DNA of 64,000 nucleotides from Pseudomonas sp. KBW05 (lineage in GTDB: Bacteria > Pseudomonadota > Gammaproteobacteria > Pseudomonadales > Pseudomonadaceae). Within the stretch, counting starts at the first letter, position 1, and every line of letters starts with the position of its first letter. The stretch covers positions 248,001 to 312,000 of the forward strand of contig NZ_QAJM01000019.1 in assembly GCF_003852405.1 (NCBI RefSeq). The letters run 5' to 3'. The position numbers were made by a program, and so were the translations under genes. The notes under the pieces were generated by a model, which saw only the letters and a program-made list of their open reading frames with translations, was not told the origin of the DNA and searched no databases. This document shows positions 26,956-36,426 of this stretch, piece after piece.

Positions 26956-29256
26956 ATGTCGCGCACTTCAATAAAAACACCTGCCAGTTCACCACGTCTG
27001 TTGGCTTCGGCCATCGGCGTCGCCCTGACCGCCGGCTCTGCTGCCCACCTGGCGCAAGCGGCTGACGACACTGAACAAAAAGGCGAGCGCAACAGCATCT
27101 CCCTGGGCGCCACCAGCATCACCGGCCAGGAACAGGACCAGACGTCCTACCAGGTCGAAAAGGCCTCCTCGCAGAAGTACACCGCGCCGCTGGTAGATAC
27201 CCCGCGTTCGGTCACCGTGGTGCCGCAACAAGTCCTCAAGGACACCGCCGCCACCTCGCTGCAAGATGCCTTGCGCACCGTGCCGGGGATCACCTTCGGC
27301 GCCGGCGAAGGCGGCAACCCACAGGGCGACCGTCCGTTCATCCGTGGTTTTGACGCCCAGGGCGACACCTACCTCGATGGCGTACGCGACACCGGCGGCC
27401 AGAGCCGCGAGATCTTCGACATCGAATCCATCGAAGTCAGCAAAGGCCCGAACTCGTCCTTCGGCGGTCGCGGCTCGGCCGGTGGCAGCCTCAACCTGGT
27501 GAGCAAGACCCCACAAGCGCGGGACTTCACCAACGGCGGCTTCACCTACGGTTCCGACCAGACCCGCCGCTACACACTCGACGTGAACCGCCAGTTCCTC
27601 GACGACAGCGCCGCGTTCCGCCTCAACCTGATGAGCCACGAACAGAACGTCGCCGGCCGCGACGCGGTGAATTACGACCGTTGGGGCGTGGCCCCGTCGC
27701 TGACCTTTGGCCTGGGCACCCCGACCCGCGTCAACCTCAGCTACTACCACATGGAAAGCAACGACCTGCCGGATTCGGGCATTCCGTACGGCTACGGTTC
27801 GGCCACGACCACCACCCACGTCCACGACAAACCCACCGACGGCGGCGACAGCAGCAACTTCTACGGCCTCAAGGATCGCGACTTCCGCAAGACCCGCGCC
27901 GACATCAGCACGATCTCCGTCGAGCACGACCTGAACGACAGCATGACGCTGAAAAACACCCTGCGTCATGGCAGCACCGGCCAGGACTACGTCCTCACCC
28001 AGCCGGACGACAGCAAAGGCAACGTCAACAAGTACGGCACCGTGTGGCGCCGCGCCAACGCCCGCGTCTCCACTACGACCACCACCACCAACCAGACCGA
28101 TCTGTTTGGCAGTTTCCAGGCGCTGGGCTTCAAGCACAGCTACTCCACCGGCCTGGAATTCACCGGTGAAGAAACCCGCGTCAGCGGCTACACCATCACG
28201 CCAAATGCCAACCCAACACCCAACGGCTGCTTGCCGGGCATGGTCGGCAACAGCGGCGGCAGCTGCACCTCCCTGGGCAACCCGAACCCGGACGACGCCT
28301 GGACCGGCAGCGTCGCACGCAACTACATGGGCACCAACACCAAGGCCACCAGCCGCGCCGCCTATGTGTTCGACACCATCGAGCTGGACCCGAAATGGCT
28401 GCTGAACGTGGGTGTCCGCTACGACACCTTCGACACCGAAGCCAACACCAATGCCACCACCGGCCGCAGCAAGGTCAAGGACGACAGCCAATTCTTCAAC
28501 TGGCAGGCCGGCCTGGTCTGGAAGCCGCTGGAAAACGGCAGCATCTACACTTCCTACGCCACCTCGGCGTCGCCAGCGGGCGGCCTGGTGGGTGAAGGTG
28601 TGGATAGCAACGCTATCCCGACCGGCATCAACACCAGCGACCTGAAACCGGAAGAAACCGTCAACTACGAGCTGGGCACCAAGTGGGACCTGTTCCACAA
28701 CCGCCTGTCGCTGTCGGCTGCGGTGTTCCGTACCGAGAAGAAAAACACCCGCATCCTGGTGGATTCCAACACCTACGAAACCGCCGGTGAGTCCCGCGTC
28801 GACGGCCTGGAATTGTCCGCCAGCGGCAAGATCACCGAGCAATGGCAGGTGTTTGCCGGCTACAGCTACCTGAAAAGCGAACTGGTTGATCCAGGCAGAA
28901 ACGGCACCCGCCTGGGCGTCGTCACGACCGGTTCGAACAAAGGCAACCAGATGCCGAACACCCCGGAAAACTCGTTCAGCCTGTGGACCACCTACAACGT
29001 GACGCCGAAGCTGACCATCGGTGGCGGCGCGTTCTATGTCGACCAGGTTTACGGCGACGCGGCCAACACCGTGTACGTACCGTCCTACACCCGCTACGAC
29101 GCCATGGCCAGCTACAAGCTGACCAAGAACGTCGACCTGCAATTGAACGTGCAGAACCTGACCGACAAGACCTACTACGACAAAGCCTACGCCTCGCACT
29201 TCGCCAACCAGGCGGCGGGTCGCACGGCGCTGCTGTCCACCAGCTTCCACTTCTAA
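26956..29256 (+). CDS. piuA: TonB-dependent siderophore receptor PiuA
   Basis: 766 aa with signal peptide (...IGVALTAGSAAHLAQA). A plug domain follows (DTPRSVTVVPQQVLKD, TSLQDALRTVPGITFGAGEGG, RPFIRGFDAQGDTYLDGVRD, GRGSAGGSLNLVSK), then a 22-strand barrel ending in the outer-membrane signature TSFHF. It transports catecholate-type ferric siderophores in an energy-dependent way through TonB. Shift to ATG 26956 is dictated by the signal peptide and ribosome site; the upstream open frame crosses the promoter. By synteny and family it is PiuA (PA4514). Confidence 0.92.
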   Translation: MSRTSIKTPASSPRLLASAIGVALTAGSAAHLAQAADDTEQKGERNSISLGATSITGQEQDQTSYQVEKASSQKYTAPLVDTPRSVTVVPQQVLKDTAATSLQDALRTVPGITFGAGEGGNPQGDRPFIRGFDAQGDTYLDGVRDTGGQSREIFDIESIEVSKGPNSSFGGRGSAGGSLNLVSKTPQARDFTNGGFTYGSDQTRRYTLDVNRQFLDDSAAFRLNLMSHEQNVAGRDAVNYDRWGVAPSLTFGLGTPTRVNLSYYHMESNDLPDSGIPYGYGSATTTTHVHDKPTDGGDSSNFYGLKDRDFRKTRADISTISVEHDLNDSMTLKNTLRHGSTGQDYVLTQPDDSKGNVNKYGTVWRRANARVSTTTTTTNQTDLFGSFQALGFKHSYSTGLEFTGEETRVSGYTITPNANPTPNGCLPGMVGNSGGSCTSLGNPNPDDAWTGSVARNYMGTNTKATSRAAYVFDTIELDPKWLLNVGVRYDTFDTEANTNATTGRSKVKDDSQFFNWQAGLVWKPLENGSIYTSYATSASPAGGLVGEGVDSNAIPTGINTSDLKPEETVNYELGTKWDLFHNRLSLSAAVFRTEKKNTRILVDSNTYETAGESRVDGLELSASGKITEQWQVFAGYSYLKSELVDPGRNGTRLGVVTTGSNKGNQMPNTPENSFSLWTTYNVTPKLTIGGGAFYVDQVYGDAANTVYVPSYTRYDAMASYKLTKNVDLQLNVQNLTDKTYYDKAYASHFANQAAGRTALLSTSFHF

Positions 29257-29273
29257 AAGCGGGCAGCAAACGG

Positions 29274-29308
29274 CAAAAGCCCCACGCATCGAATGCGTGG
29301 GGCTTTTG
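29274..29308 (+). terminator. Terminator after piuA
   Basis: A 16-bp perfect stem, CAAAAGCCCCACGCAT (29274-29289) with its complement (29293-29308), a 3-base loop, and T residues in the stem end. Confidence 0.85.
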
Positions 29309-29390
29309 CGTGTAAAACAGAATATTTCTCGATAACCCACGGCATAATGCGCGCCGTGCATTTACATCCAGATAGACGAGGCGGTCAGAC

Positions 29391-31916
29391 GTGTTGAAGA
29401 AAACCCTGTTCCAGTTGCACTGGTTCTTCGGCATTACGGCCGGGCTGGTGCTGGCCTTGATGGGGATCACCGGGGCAGCGGTTTCGTTTCAGGATGAAAT
29501 CCTGCGGGCGCTCAACCCCACCGTACTGACGGTGGAAAAACGCGACGCCGGCGTGCTGCCGCCCGCCGAACTGGTGCGCAAACTGGAGGCCACCGAAGGC
29601 CAGACCGTGGCCATGCTCTTCGTCGACAGCGACAGCGGCAACGCCGCCCGCGTGTTCTTCACCCCGCCACCCGGCGAGCGCCGTGGCCAGTTGCGCTATT
29701 TCGATCCTTACACCGGCGATTACATGGGCGACGTGGTCGGCCAGGACGTGTTCGGCTTCCTCCTGCAATTCCACCGCTTCCTCGTGATGGGCGACACCGG
29801 GCGCAACATCACCGGCGCGTGCACGCTGATCCTGGTGTTCTTCTGCCTGTCGGGCCTGTACCTGCGCTGGCCGCGCCAGGTCGCCAGCTGGCGCGTGTGG
29901 CTGACCCTGGACTGGCGCAAGAAAGGTCGCAGCTTCAACTGGGATTTGCACTCGGTGTTCGGCACCTGGTGCCTGCTGGCCTATCTGCTGGCGGCGCTGA
30001 CCGGGCTGTATTGGTCCTACGACTGGTACAACCAGGGCGTGACCAAACTGCTCTCCGACGCGCCGCAAAACGAGCGCATGCGCAAGCGCGGCCCACCTCC
30101 GCAAGGCCCGGCGCCCGTGGCCAACTATGACGCGATGTGGAGCAGCATCTACAGCAGCGCAGGCCCTGGCTTGAGCAGCTACAACATCCGCATGCCCGCC
30201 GTCGCCGGGCAACCGGCCACGGTCTACTACCTGCTGAAAGACTCGCCCCACGACCGCGCGCTGAACCAGCTTAACCTCGACACCGCCACCGGCGAGGTCA
30301 AATCCCACGACCGTTACGCCAGCAAGACCCTCGGTTCCCAGTTGCTGACCAGCGTCTACGCGCTGCACACCGGCAGCTACTTCGGCCTGGCGGGGCGCAT
30401 CATCCTCACCGTCAGTTCGTTGCTGATGCCGTTGTTTTTCATCACCGGCTGGCTGCTGTACCTCGACCGTCGCCGCAAAAAACGCCAAGTGCGCGACGCG
30501 CGCAAAGGCCTTGGCGCCAACAACAGTGATGCCCCGGCGTGGCTGATCGGCTTCGCCAGCCAGAGCGGTTTCGCCGAACAACTGGCCTGGCAAACCGCCG
30601 GACAATTGCAGGCCGCCGGCCTGCCGGTGAAGGTGCAGCCCCTGGGCAGCGTCAGCCAGGATGACCTGCGCCAGTCCGAAAACGCCTTGTTCGTGGTCAG
30701 CACCTTCGGTGACGGCGAAGCGCCCGACAGCGCCCGTGGTTTTGAACGCAGCGTGCTGGGCCAGGACCTGTCCCTCAAAGGCTTGAACTACTCGGTATTG
30801 GCCCTGGGTGACCGGCAGTACGAACACTTCTGCGGTTTCGCCCGGCGCCTGCATTTCTGGTTGACCAACCAGGGCGGCAACCCGCTGTTCGCCCCCGTGG
30901 AAGTGGACAGCGGCGACACCACTGCCCTGCTGCACTGGCAACAACAGCTTGGGCAACTGACCGGTCACGCCCCCGCTGCAGCATGGCCGACCGCGCAGTA
31001 CGAAAACTGGACGCTGGCCCAGCGCACCCTGCTCAACCGCGACAGCAGCGGCTCCGACGTCTACCTGCTGGGCCTGACCCCGGCGTCACCACAGACCTGG
31101 CAAGCCGGCGACCTGGTGGAAATCATCCCGCGCAATTGCCCCTGGGCCATCGAACACTTCCTCGAAGGCCTCGGGCTGGCCGGCAGTGACGGCGTGTTGA
31201 TCGACGACCTGGCGCACACCCTCGATCAGGCCCTGGCCACCCGCCAGCTGCCAACGCATCGCGCCCATCTGGTGGGCCTGCACGCCCAGGCACTGGTGAA
31301 TGCGCTGGTGCCCCTGGGCATGCGTGAATACTCCATCGCCTCGATTGCCAGCGACGGCGTGCTGGAGCTGATCGTGCGCCAGGAACGCCACCCCGACGGC
31401 AGCCTGGGCCTGGGTTCCGGTTGGCTCACCGAACACGCCGCCCTTGGCTCAGCCATCAGCCTGCGCCTGCGCCGCAACAGTGGCTTCCACCTGCCGGACG
31501 CACCGGTGCCGATGATCCTGCTGGGCAACGGCACCGGCCTGGCGGGCCTGCGCAGCTTGCTCAAGGCACGCATTGCCGATGGCCAGCAGCGCAACTGGCT
31601 GCTGTTCGGCGAACGCAATATCGCCCACGACTTCCTCTGCCGGGACGAGCTGCAAGGCTGGCTGGCCAGCGGCGACCTGGCGTTGTTGGACCTGGCGTTT
31701 TCCCGCGACCAAGAGGAAAAAATCTACGTGCAGGACCGCCTGCGTGAATCGGCGGACGTGCTGCGCAAGTGGCTGGCCGAAGGTGCGGCGATTTATGTGT
31801 GCGGCAGTTTGCAGGGAATGGCGGCTGGGGTGGATCAGGCGTTGGTGGATATTCTGGGCAATGAAGCGGTAGAGCGGTTGATCGAACAGGGCCGCTACCG
31901 TCGGGATGTCTACTGA
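29391..31916 (+). CDS. piuB: PepSY-TM / flavodoxin / FAD-NAD(P)H reductase fusion (PiuB-type)
   Basis: 841 aa from a GTG start with GAGG upstream. Residues about 1-370 are a PepSY-TM unit with four membrane segments ([40 protein letters not shown]). Residues about 380-520 are flavodoxin-like ([39 protein letters not shown]). Residues about 550-841 are a CPR/sulfite-reductase-type FAD and NADPH module ([32 protein letters not shown]). The predicted role is electron transfer through the inner membrane to reduce ferric siderophores in the periplasm. It follows piuA as in PAO1 PA4513. Confidence 0.82.
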   Translation: MLKKTLFQLHWFFGITAGLVLALMGITGAAVSFQDEILRALNPTVLTVEKRDAGVLPPAELVRKLEATEGQTVAMLFVDSDSGNAARVFFTPPPGERRGQLRYFDPYTGDYMGDVVGQDVFGFLLQFHRFLVMGDTGRNITGACTLILVFFCLSGLYLRWPRQVASWRVWLTLDWRKKGRSFNWDLHSVFGTWCLLAYLLAALTGLYWSYDWYNQGVTKLLSDAPQNERMRKRGPPPQGPAPVANYDAMWSSIYSSAGPGLSSYNIRMPAVAGQPATVYYLLKDSPHDRALNQLNLDTATGEVKSHDRYASKTLGSQLLTSVYALHTGSYFGLAGRIILTVSSLLMPLFFITGWLLYLDRRRKKRQVRDARKGLGANNSDAPAWLIGFASQSGFAEQLAWQTAGQLQAAGLPVKVQPLGSVSQDDLRQSENALFVVSTFGDGEAPDSARGFERSVLGQDLSLKGLNYSVLALGDRQYEHFCGFARRLHFWLTNQGGNPLFAPVEVDSGDTTALLHWQQQLGQLTGHAPAAAWPTAQYENWTLAQRTLLNRDSSGSDVYLLGLTPASPQTWQAGDLVEIIPRNCPWAIEHFLEGLGLAGSDGVLIDDLAHTLDQALATRQLPTHRAHLVGLHAQALVNALVPLGMREYSIASIASDGVLELIVRQERHPDGSLGLGSGWLTEHAALGSAISLRLRRNSGFHLPDAPVPMILLGNGTGLAGLRSLLKARIADGQQRNWLLFGERNIAHDFLCRDELQGWLASGDLALLDLAFSRDQEEKIYVQDRLRESADVLRKWLAEGAAIYVCGSLQGMAAGVDQALVDILGNEAVERLIEQGRYRRDVY

Positions 31917-31942
31917 TCCCTCAAAGCCACCGAGGATCAAAA

Positions 31943-32032
31943 TGTGGGAGCGGGCTTGCTCGCGAATGCGGTGTGTCATTCACAGCATGTGCTGGCTGAT
32001 CCACCGCATTCGCGAGCAAACCCGCTCCCACA
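31943..32032. repeat. REPIN (GTGGGAGCGGGCTTGC family)
   Basis: The arms at 31943-31972 and about 32003-32032 are complementary except for one base in the right arm (GCAAACCC for GCAAGCCC). The centre is nearly identical to the element at 17998 (CATTCACAGCAT.TGCTGGCTGATCCACCG), so the two share recent ancestry beyond their arms. Confidence 0.85.
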
Positions 32033-32051
32033 GTTTTAATTGCATTCCAAG

Positions 32052-33593
32052 TCAGACAGGTTGGAGTTTTTGCTGGAACACCGACACACCATCCAAATCC
32101 CGCAGAACCACCGTCAACTCCGCCGTCTGCCCATCAATCTGCACCTCACCAAAAAACTGAAACCCGGCAAACGGCGAAGTGTTCTGCGCCGGCGGCGCCT
32201 TCTCGAACACCACCTCAGGCCCAAAGGTCTTATCCAACGGATTCGGCCCAAAACTCCCCGCATTCAAAGGCCCCGCGACAAACTCCCAAAACGGCTCGAA
32301 ATCCTGGAACGCCGCGCGATCCGGGTGGTAGTGATGCGCCGCGCAGTAATGCACGTCGGCGGTCAGCCACACATGGTTGCGCACCTTCTGCGCCCGTAAA
32401 AAACCCAGCAGTTCGGCAATCTCCAGCTCACGCCCTTGGGGCGCGCCTGGGTCATTGTTGGCAATCGCCTCCCAACGCGGCACACCTGGGCTCACCTCGC
32501 CATCCGGCACGCCAAGGCCGATGGGCATATCGGCGGCAATGACTTTCCACTGCGCCTGCGAGCCCTTGAGCTCACGCTTTAGCCAATCCAATTGCGCACG
32601 GCCGAGGAAGGGCTTTTCGCCGCCCAGGTTGTCATCGTTGGGCCCGCGATAGCTGCGCATATCCAGCACAAAGACATCCAGCAGCGGCCCGTAGCTGAGC
32701 TTGCGATAGATCCGCCCGCCACCGTCGGCGGCCTGGCGGCGCATCGGTGAATATTCCAGCCAGGCCTGGCGCGCGCGGCCGACCAGGGTGTTGATGTCCT
32801 TGGTCTGGTAACGCTCATCGAGCTGCTTGCTCGGCGACCAGTTGTTGACCACTTCGTGATCGTCCCACTGCCAGATCTGCGGCACTTCGGCATTGAAGCG
32901 GCGCACGTTTTCATCCAGCAGGTTGTAGCGGTAGTTGCCGCGATATTCGTCGAGGGTTTCCGCGACTTTGCTCTTGGCTTCGGTGGTGATATTGCGCCAG
33001 ATGCGCCCGCCTTCGGTGACCAGTTGCGCGGGCACCGGGCCGTCGGCGTAGATGGTGTCGCCGCTGTGGATAAAAAAGTCCGGCAGGCGCAGGCGCATGG
33101 CTTCGTAGATGCGCATGCCGCCGATGTCCGGGTTGATGCCGAAGCCCTGGCCGACGGTGTCGCCGCTCCACACAAAACGGATGTCGCGGCGCTGTTGCGG
33201 CACGCTGCGCAGGTGGCCGAACCAGGGCTCGCTGGCAACGCCGGTCTGGGCGTCTTCGAAGTGCACGCGGTAGAAGATCGCCTGGTCGGCGGGCAAGCCG
33301 GTGAGTTCGACGCGGGCGGTAAAATCGCTGCGGTTGTCGGCCAGGGGCGAGATGAATTTGCGCGGGTTGCTGAACGTGCTGCGGGTGTCCCACTCCACCA
33401 CCATGCGGGCGGGGCGGTCGCTGCGGCTCCAGATCATCGCGCGGTCGCCAAGCAAGTCGCCGGACTGCACGCCATCGGTGAGTTGTGGCCGGTCCTTGAC
33501 CGAAGCAATCACCGCCGGCGCCAGGCCCGGCAGCAACAACCCGGCGCCGACGGCTTGCATCACACGGCGACGGCCGAGATCGAAGTGGCTCAT
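32052..33593 (-). CDS. phoD: PhoD-like alkaline phosphatase/phosphodiesterase, Tat-exported
   Basis: 513 aa. The N-terminus MSHFDLGRRRVMQAVGAGLLL is a twin-arginine signal peptide. A PhoD N-terminal fibronectin-like domain is followed by the metallophosphatase core: FVWSGDT, FIHSGDTIYADGP, WDDHEVVNNW, and WLTADVHYCAAHHY. PhoD enzymes are Ca/Fe-dependent phosphatases released to the periplasm or outside. ATG 33593 is preferred over an ATG eight codons upstream because it precedes the twin-arginine motif and AGAGGG. The gene is flanked by REPINs on both sides. Confidence 0.88.
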   Translation of the reverse strand: MSHFDLGRRRVMQAVGAGLLLPGLAPAVIASVKDRPQLTDGVQSGDLLGDRAMIWSRSDRPARMVVEWDTRSTFSNPRKFISPLADNRSDFTARVELTGLPADQAIFYRVHFEDAQTGVASEPWFGHLRSVPQQRRDIRFVWSGDTVGQGFGINPDIGGMRIYEAMRLRLPDFFIHSGDTIYADGPVPAQLVTEGGRIWRNITTEAKSKVAETLDEYRGNYRYNLLDENVRRFNAEVPQIWQWDDHEVVNNWSPSKQLDERYQTKDINTLVGRARQAWLEYSPMRRQAADGGGRIYRKLSYGPLLDVFVLDMRSYRGPNDDNLGGEKPFLGRAQLDWLKRELKGSQAQWKVIAADMPIGLGVPDGEVSPGVPRWEAIANNDPGAPQGRELEIAELLGFLRAQKVRNHVWLTADVHYCAAHHYHPDRAAFQDFEPFWEFVAGPLNAGSFGPNPLDKTFGPEVVFEKAPPAQNTSPFAGFQFFGEVQIDGQTAELTVVLRDLDGVSVFQQKLQPV

Positions 33594-33673
33594 GCAAGGT
33601 GCCCTCTTGAAGATCAAAAGGACAACTTAAACACGGGCAGATGACACTAATCTTGCGACCAATAAAGATCTAA

Positions 33674-33762
33674 TGTGGGAGCTGGCTTGCCTGCGATTGC
33701 GGTGTATCAGTAACAGATGTACAAGCTGACCCACCGCCATCGCAGGCAAGCCAGCTCCCACA
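33674..33762. repeat. REPIN (GTGGGAGCTGGCTTGCCTGCGAT family)
   Basis: The arms TGTGGGAGCTGGCTTGCCTG (from 33674) and the complement (to 33762) flank a centre of about 27 bases. It is a third REP family in this window, present once. Confidence 0.8.
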
Positions 33763-33781
33763 GTTTTAACTGCATTCCAGG

Positions 33782-35494
33782 TCAGGCCTTGGCGGGTGCG
33801 ACCGACAGTTCGACCACTTCTGGGCGTTTGATCACTGCGTACACCAACCCTGTCAGCAAGCTACCCGCGACAATCGCCAGCAAATACGGCAACGCATGGT
33901 TCATCGCATTCGGGATGACCAACACAAACAACCCGCCGTGAGGCGCCGCCAGCACGCAGCCAAAATACATCGACAACGCCCCCGTCAACGCCCCCCCGGC
34001 AATACTCGCCGGGATCACCCGCAGCGGGTCCTTGGCGGCAAACGGGATCGCACCTTCGGAGATAAAGCACATCCCCAGGATCATCGCCGCCTTGCCCGCC
34101 TCGCGTTCGGTCTGGGCAAACTTGCGCCGTGCCAGGAACGTCGCGATGCCCATGCCAATCGGCGGCACCATGCCAGCGGCCATGACTGCGGCCATCGGCG
34201 CGCCGCTGTGGGCTGCCAGCAGGCCGACCGAGAACGCATACGCCGCCTTGTTGATCGGCCCGCCGAGATCGACGCACATCATGCCGCCAAGCAGGATGCC
34301 GAGCAGCACGGCGTTGGTGGTACCCATGGTGCTGAGGAAGTCGGTCAAGCCCGCCAGCATGCGCGCCACTGGCGGGCCCACCAGGTAGATCATCGCCAGG
34401 CCGGTGATCAGACTCGCCAGCAACGGGATGATCAGGATCGGCTTGAGCGCCTCCAGGCTCTGGGGCAATTTCACCGCACGGGTGATCAGCTTGACGCAGT
34501 ACCCGGCGAGGAAACCGGCGAAGATCCCGCCGATAAAACCCGCATCCAACGTACCGGCCAGCAGGCCACCGATCATGCCGGGCGCGATGCCAGGACGGTC
34601 GGCAATCGAGTAGGCGATATAACCCGCCAGCAGCGGCACCATCAACATAAAGGCGCGGTCGCCGACGGTTTTCAGCGCAGCGGCCAATGTGCCTGGCTGC
34701 TCGGACGCGTGAATGCCGAACATGTATGACAAGGCAATCAACAACCCGCCCGCCACCACCATCGGCAGCATGAACGACACACCGGTGAGCAGGTGTTTGT
34801 AAACGCCGGTCTTTTCCGACTTGGTCACCGCCGCGCTGGCGCTGCTTTCCACCGCGCCTTCGGCCAGCGCCTTGTTGAGGGTTGCTTCGGCTTGCTTGAG
34901 GGCAATACCGGTGCCGCAGCGGTAGATCTTCTTGCCGGCAAAGCGCTCGGTGGCGACTTCGATATCCGCCGCCAACAACACCACATCGGCATCGGCGATG
35001 GCTTGCGGGCTCAACGGCGTACGCGCGCCGACCGAGCCCTGGGTCTCCACCTGCAAGTCGTAGCCCAGGCGCTTGGCGGTCTGCTGCAAGGCTTCGGCGG
35101 CCATGAAGGTGTGCGCCACGCCGGTCGGGCAAGCGGTGACGGCAACGATACGCGGCGCGCTCTTGGCGGCGCCTTCAGGGGCGACATACACCGCCGCCTC
35201 TTCGGCGCCACGGCGCAACACTGCTTCGACATCCGCCAGCGCCTGGGCCGGCGTGCTCTGGAATACGCGCTTGCCGACAAACCGCTGCATGTCCACCGGC
35301 GTGCTGCTGACCAGCAATACCCATTCGGCGTCGTCGATGATCCCTTGGGACAACTGGCGTTCCGGGCGCTGCACGTCGACCACTTCGACGCTGGTGCTCC
35401 AGCCCTGGCGTTGCGCGGCGGCGTCCAGCAAGCGGGCGCACAGCACACTGGTGACCATGCCGTTCGGGCAGGCAGTAACAATGGCTAACTTCAT
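33782..35494 (-). CDS. fruA: Fructose PTS permease EIIB'BC (FruA)
   Basis: About 570 aa. Two EIIB-fructose domains are arranged in tandem: the first around C9 in TACPNGMVTS and the second around C122 in TACPTGVAHTF. The second has the complete active-site context. A polytopic EIIC domain with PIGMGIATFL and CVDLGGPINKAAYAF follows. It imports fructose as fructose-1-phosphate. A GTG codon directly precedes the chosen ATG and could also initiate. Last gene of fruB-fruK-fruA, 11 bases after fruK. Confidence 0.93.
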   Translation of the reverse strand: MKLAIVTACPNGMVTSVLCARLLDAAAQRQGWSTSVEVVDVQRPERQLSQGIIDDAEWVLLVSSTPVDMQRFVGKRVFQSTPAQALADVEAVLRRGAEEAAVYVAPEGAAKSAPRIVAVTACPTGVAHTFMAAEALQQTAKRLGYDLQVETQGSVGARTPLSPQAIADADVVLLAADIEVATERFAGKKIYRCGTGIALKQAEATLNKALAEGAVESSASAAVTKSEKTGVYKHLLTGVSFMLPMVVAGGLLIALSYMFGIHASEQPGTLAAALKTVGDRAFMLMVPLLAGYIAYSIADRPGIAPGMIGGLLAGTLDAGFIGGIFAGFLAGYCVKLITRAVKLPQSLEALKPILIIPLLASLITGLAMIYLVGPPVARMLAGLTDFLSTMGTTNAVLLGILLGGMMCVDLGGPINKAAYAFSVGLLAAHSGAPMAAVMAAGMVPPIGMGIATFLARRKFAQTEREAGKAAMILGMCFISEGAIPFAAKDPLRVIPASIAGGALTGALSMYFGCVLAAPHGGLFVLVIPNAMNHALPYLLAIVAGSLLTGLVYAVIKRPEVVELSVAPAKA

Positions 35495-35505
35495 CACAAA
35501 CCCTC

Positions 35506-36426
35506 TTATTGTTCTGTCAGCGTGCGTACATCGACGCCGCTTTCGAGGTGCGCCAACTGCGCGTCATCGCTGATGCCAAAACCGATCTGTGTCACCGCCA
35601 TCGCGGCAATCGCCGTGGCGCGGCGCAGGGTCTGCTCCGCGGTGTCGCCACTGAGCAAACCGTGGAGCATGCCGGCGAGCAGCGAGTCGCCCGCGCCCAC
35701 CGTGCTGGCCACCGTGACCTTGGGCGGCGTGGCATGCAGCGCGGCGCCAGGGCGGTACCAGTTCACGCCGGCGGCGCCGTCGGATACCACCACATGTTCC
35801 ACGCCCAACCGGTGCAATTGGCTGATGGCATCGGGGGCATTGCCCAGGGCTTCGGCCAGCTCTTCAGTGTTGGGTTTGACCAACCACGGGCCCGCCTGCA
35901 AACCGGCGCGCAACGCTTCGCCGCTGGTGTCGAGGGCGACTTTCAAGCCGAGGTTTTTCAGCTGCGCCAGCAAGTGCTGAAACCACTGCGGGCTGACGCC
36001 GCGCGGCAAGCTGCCCGCAACGACGACCGCATCAAAACCGGGAGCCATCTGCACCAGTTTTTCGAGCAGGGCGCGTTGCGCCTGCTCACTGACTTGCGGC
36101 CCCGGCGCGTTGATGTCGGTGACCCGGCCATCCTGTTCGGCGATCTTGATATTGCTGCGGGTTTCGCCAGGCACGCGGATAAACGCGTCGGCAAACCCAC
36201 GGCGGGCGATCAGCGCGTCAAACGCCTGTGGATTGTCTTCACCCAGGAAGCCACCCACGGTCACTTGATGGCCGAGGTCAGCCAGCACCTGCGCCACATT
36301 CACGCCTTTGCCGGCGGCATGGGTGAGCATGGTTTCGCTGCGGTTGACCTCACCCGCCTCCAGGCGCGCCAGGCGAATGGTCAGGTCCAACGCCGGGTTC
36401 AGCGTCAGGGTCAGAATCCTTGCCAT
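35506..36426 (-). CDS. fruK: 1-phosphofructokinase
   Basis: 306 aa, PfkB family: NPALDLTI at the N-terminus, the AAGKGVNVAQVL substrate region, and VGAGDSLLAGML, which carries the catalytic Asp. It converts fructose-1-phosphate to fructose-1,6-bisphosphate. Its ATG abuts the fruB stop with no gap, implying translational coupling. Confidence 0.95.
   Translation of the reverse strand: MARILTLTLNPALDLTIRLARLEAGEVNRSETMLTHAAGKGVNVAQVLADLGHQVTVGGFLGEDNPQAFDALIARRGFADAFIRVPGETRSNIKIAEQDGRVTDINAPGPQVSEQAQRALLEKLVQMAPGFDAVVVAGSLPRGVSPQWFQHLLAQLKNLGLKVALDTSGEALRAGLQAGPWLVKPNTEELAEALGNAPDAISQLHRLGVEHVVVSDGAAGVNWYRPGAALHATPPKVTVASTVGAGDSLLAGMLHGLLSGDTAEQTLRRATAIAAMAVTQIGFGISDDAQLAHLESGVDVRTLTEQ

Noticed and set aside
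26989-29361. 790-codon open frame antisense to piuA
   Set aside because: It has no ribosome site or recognisable domain and lies wholly over a clear TonB-receptor gene. High GC leaves antisense frames open in this genome.
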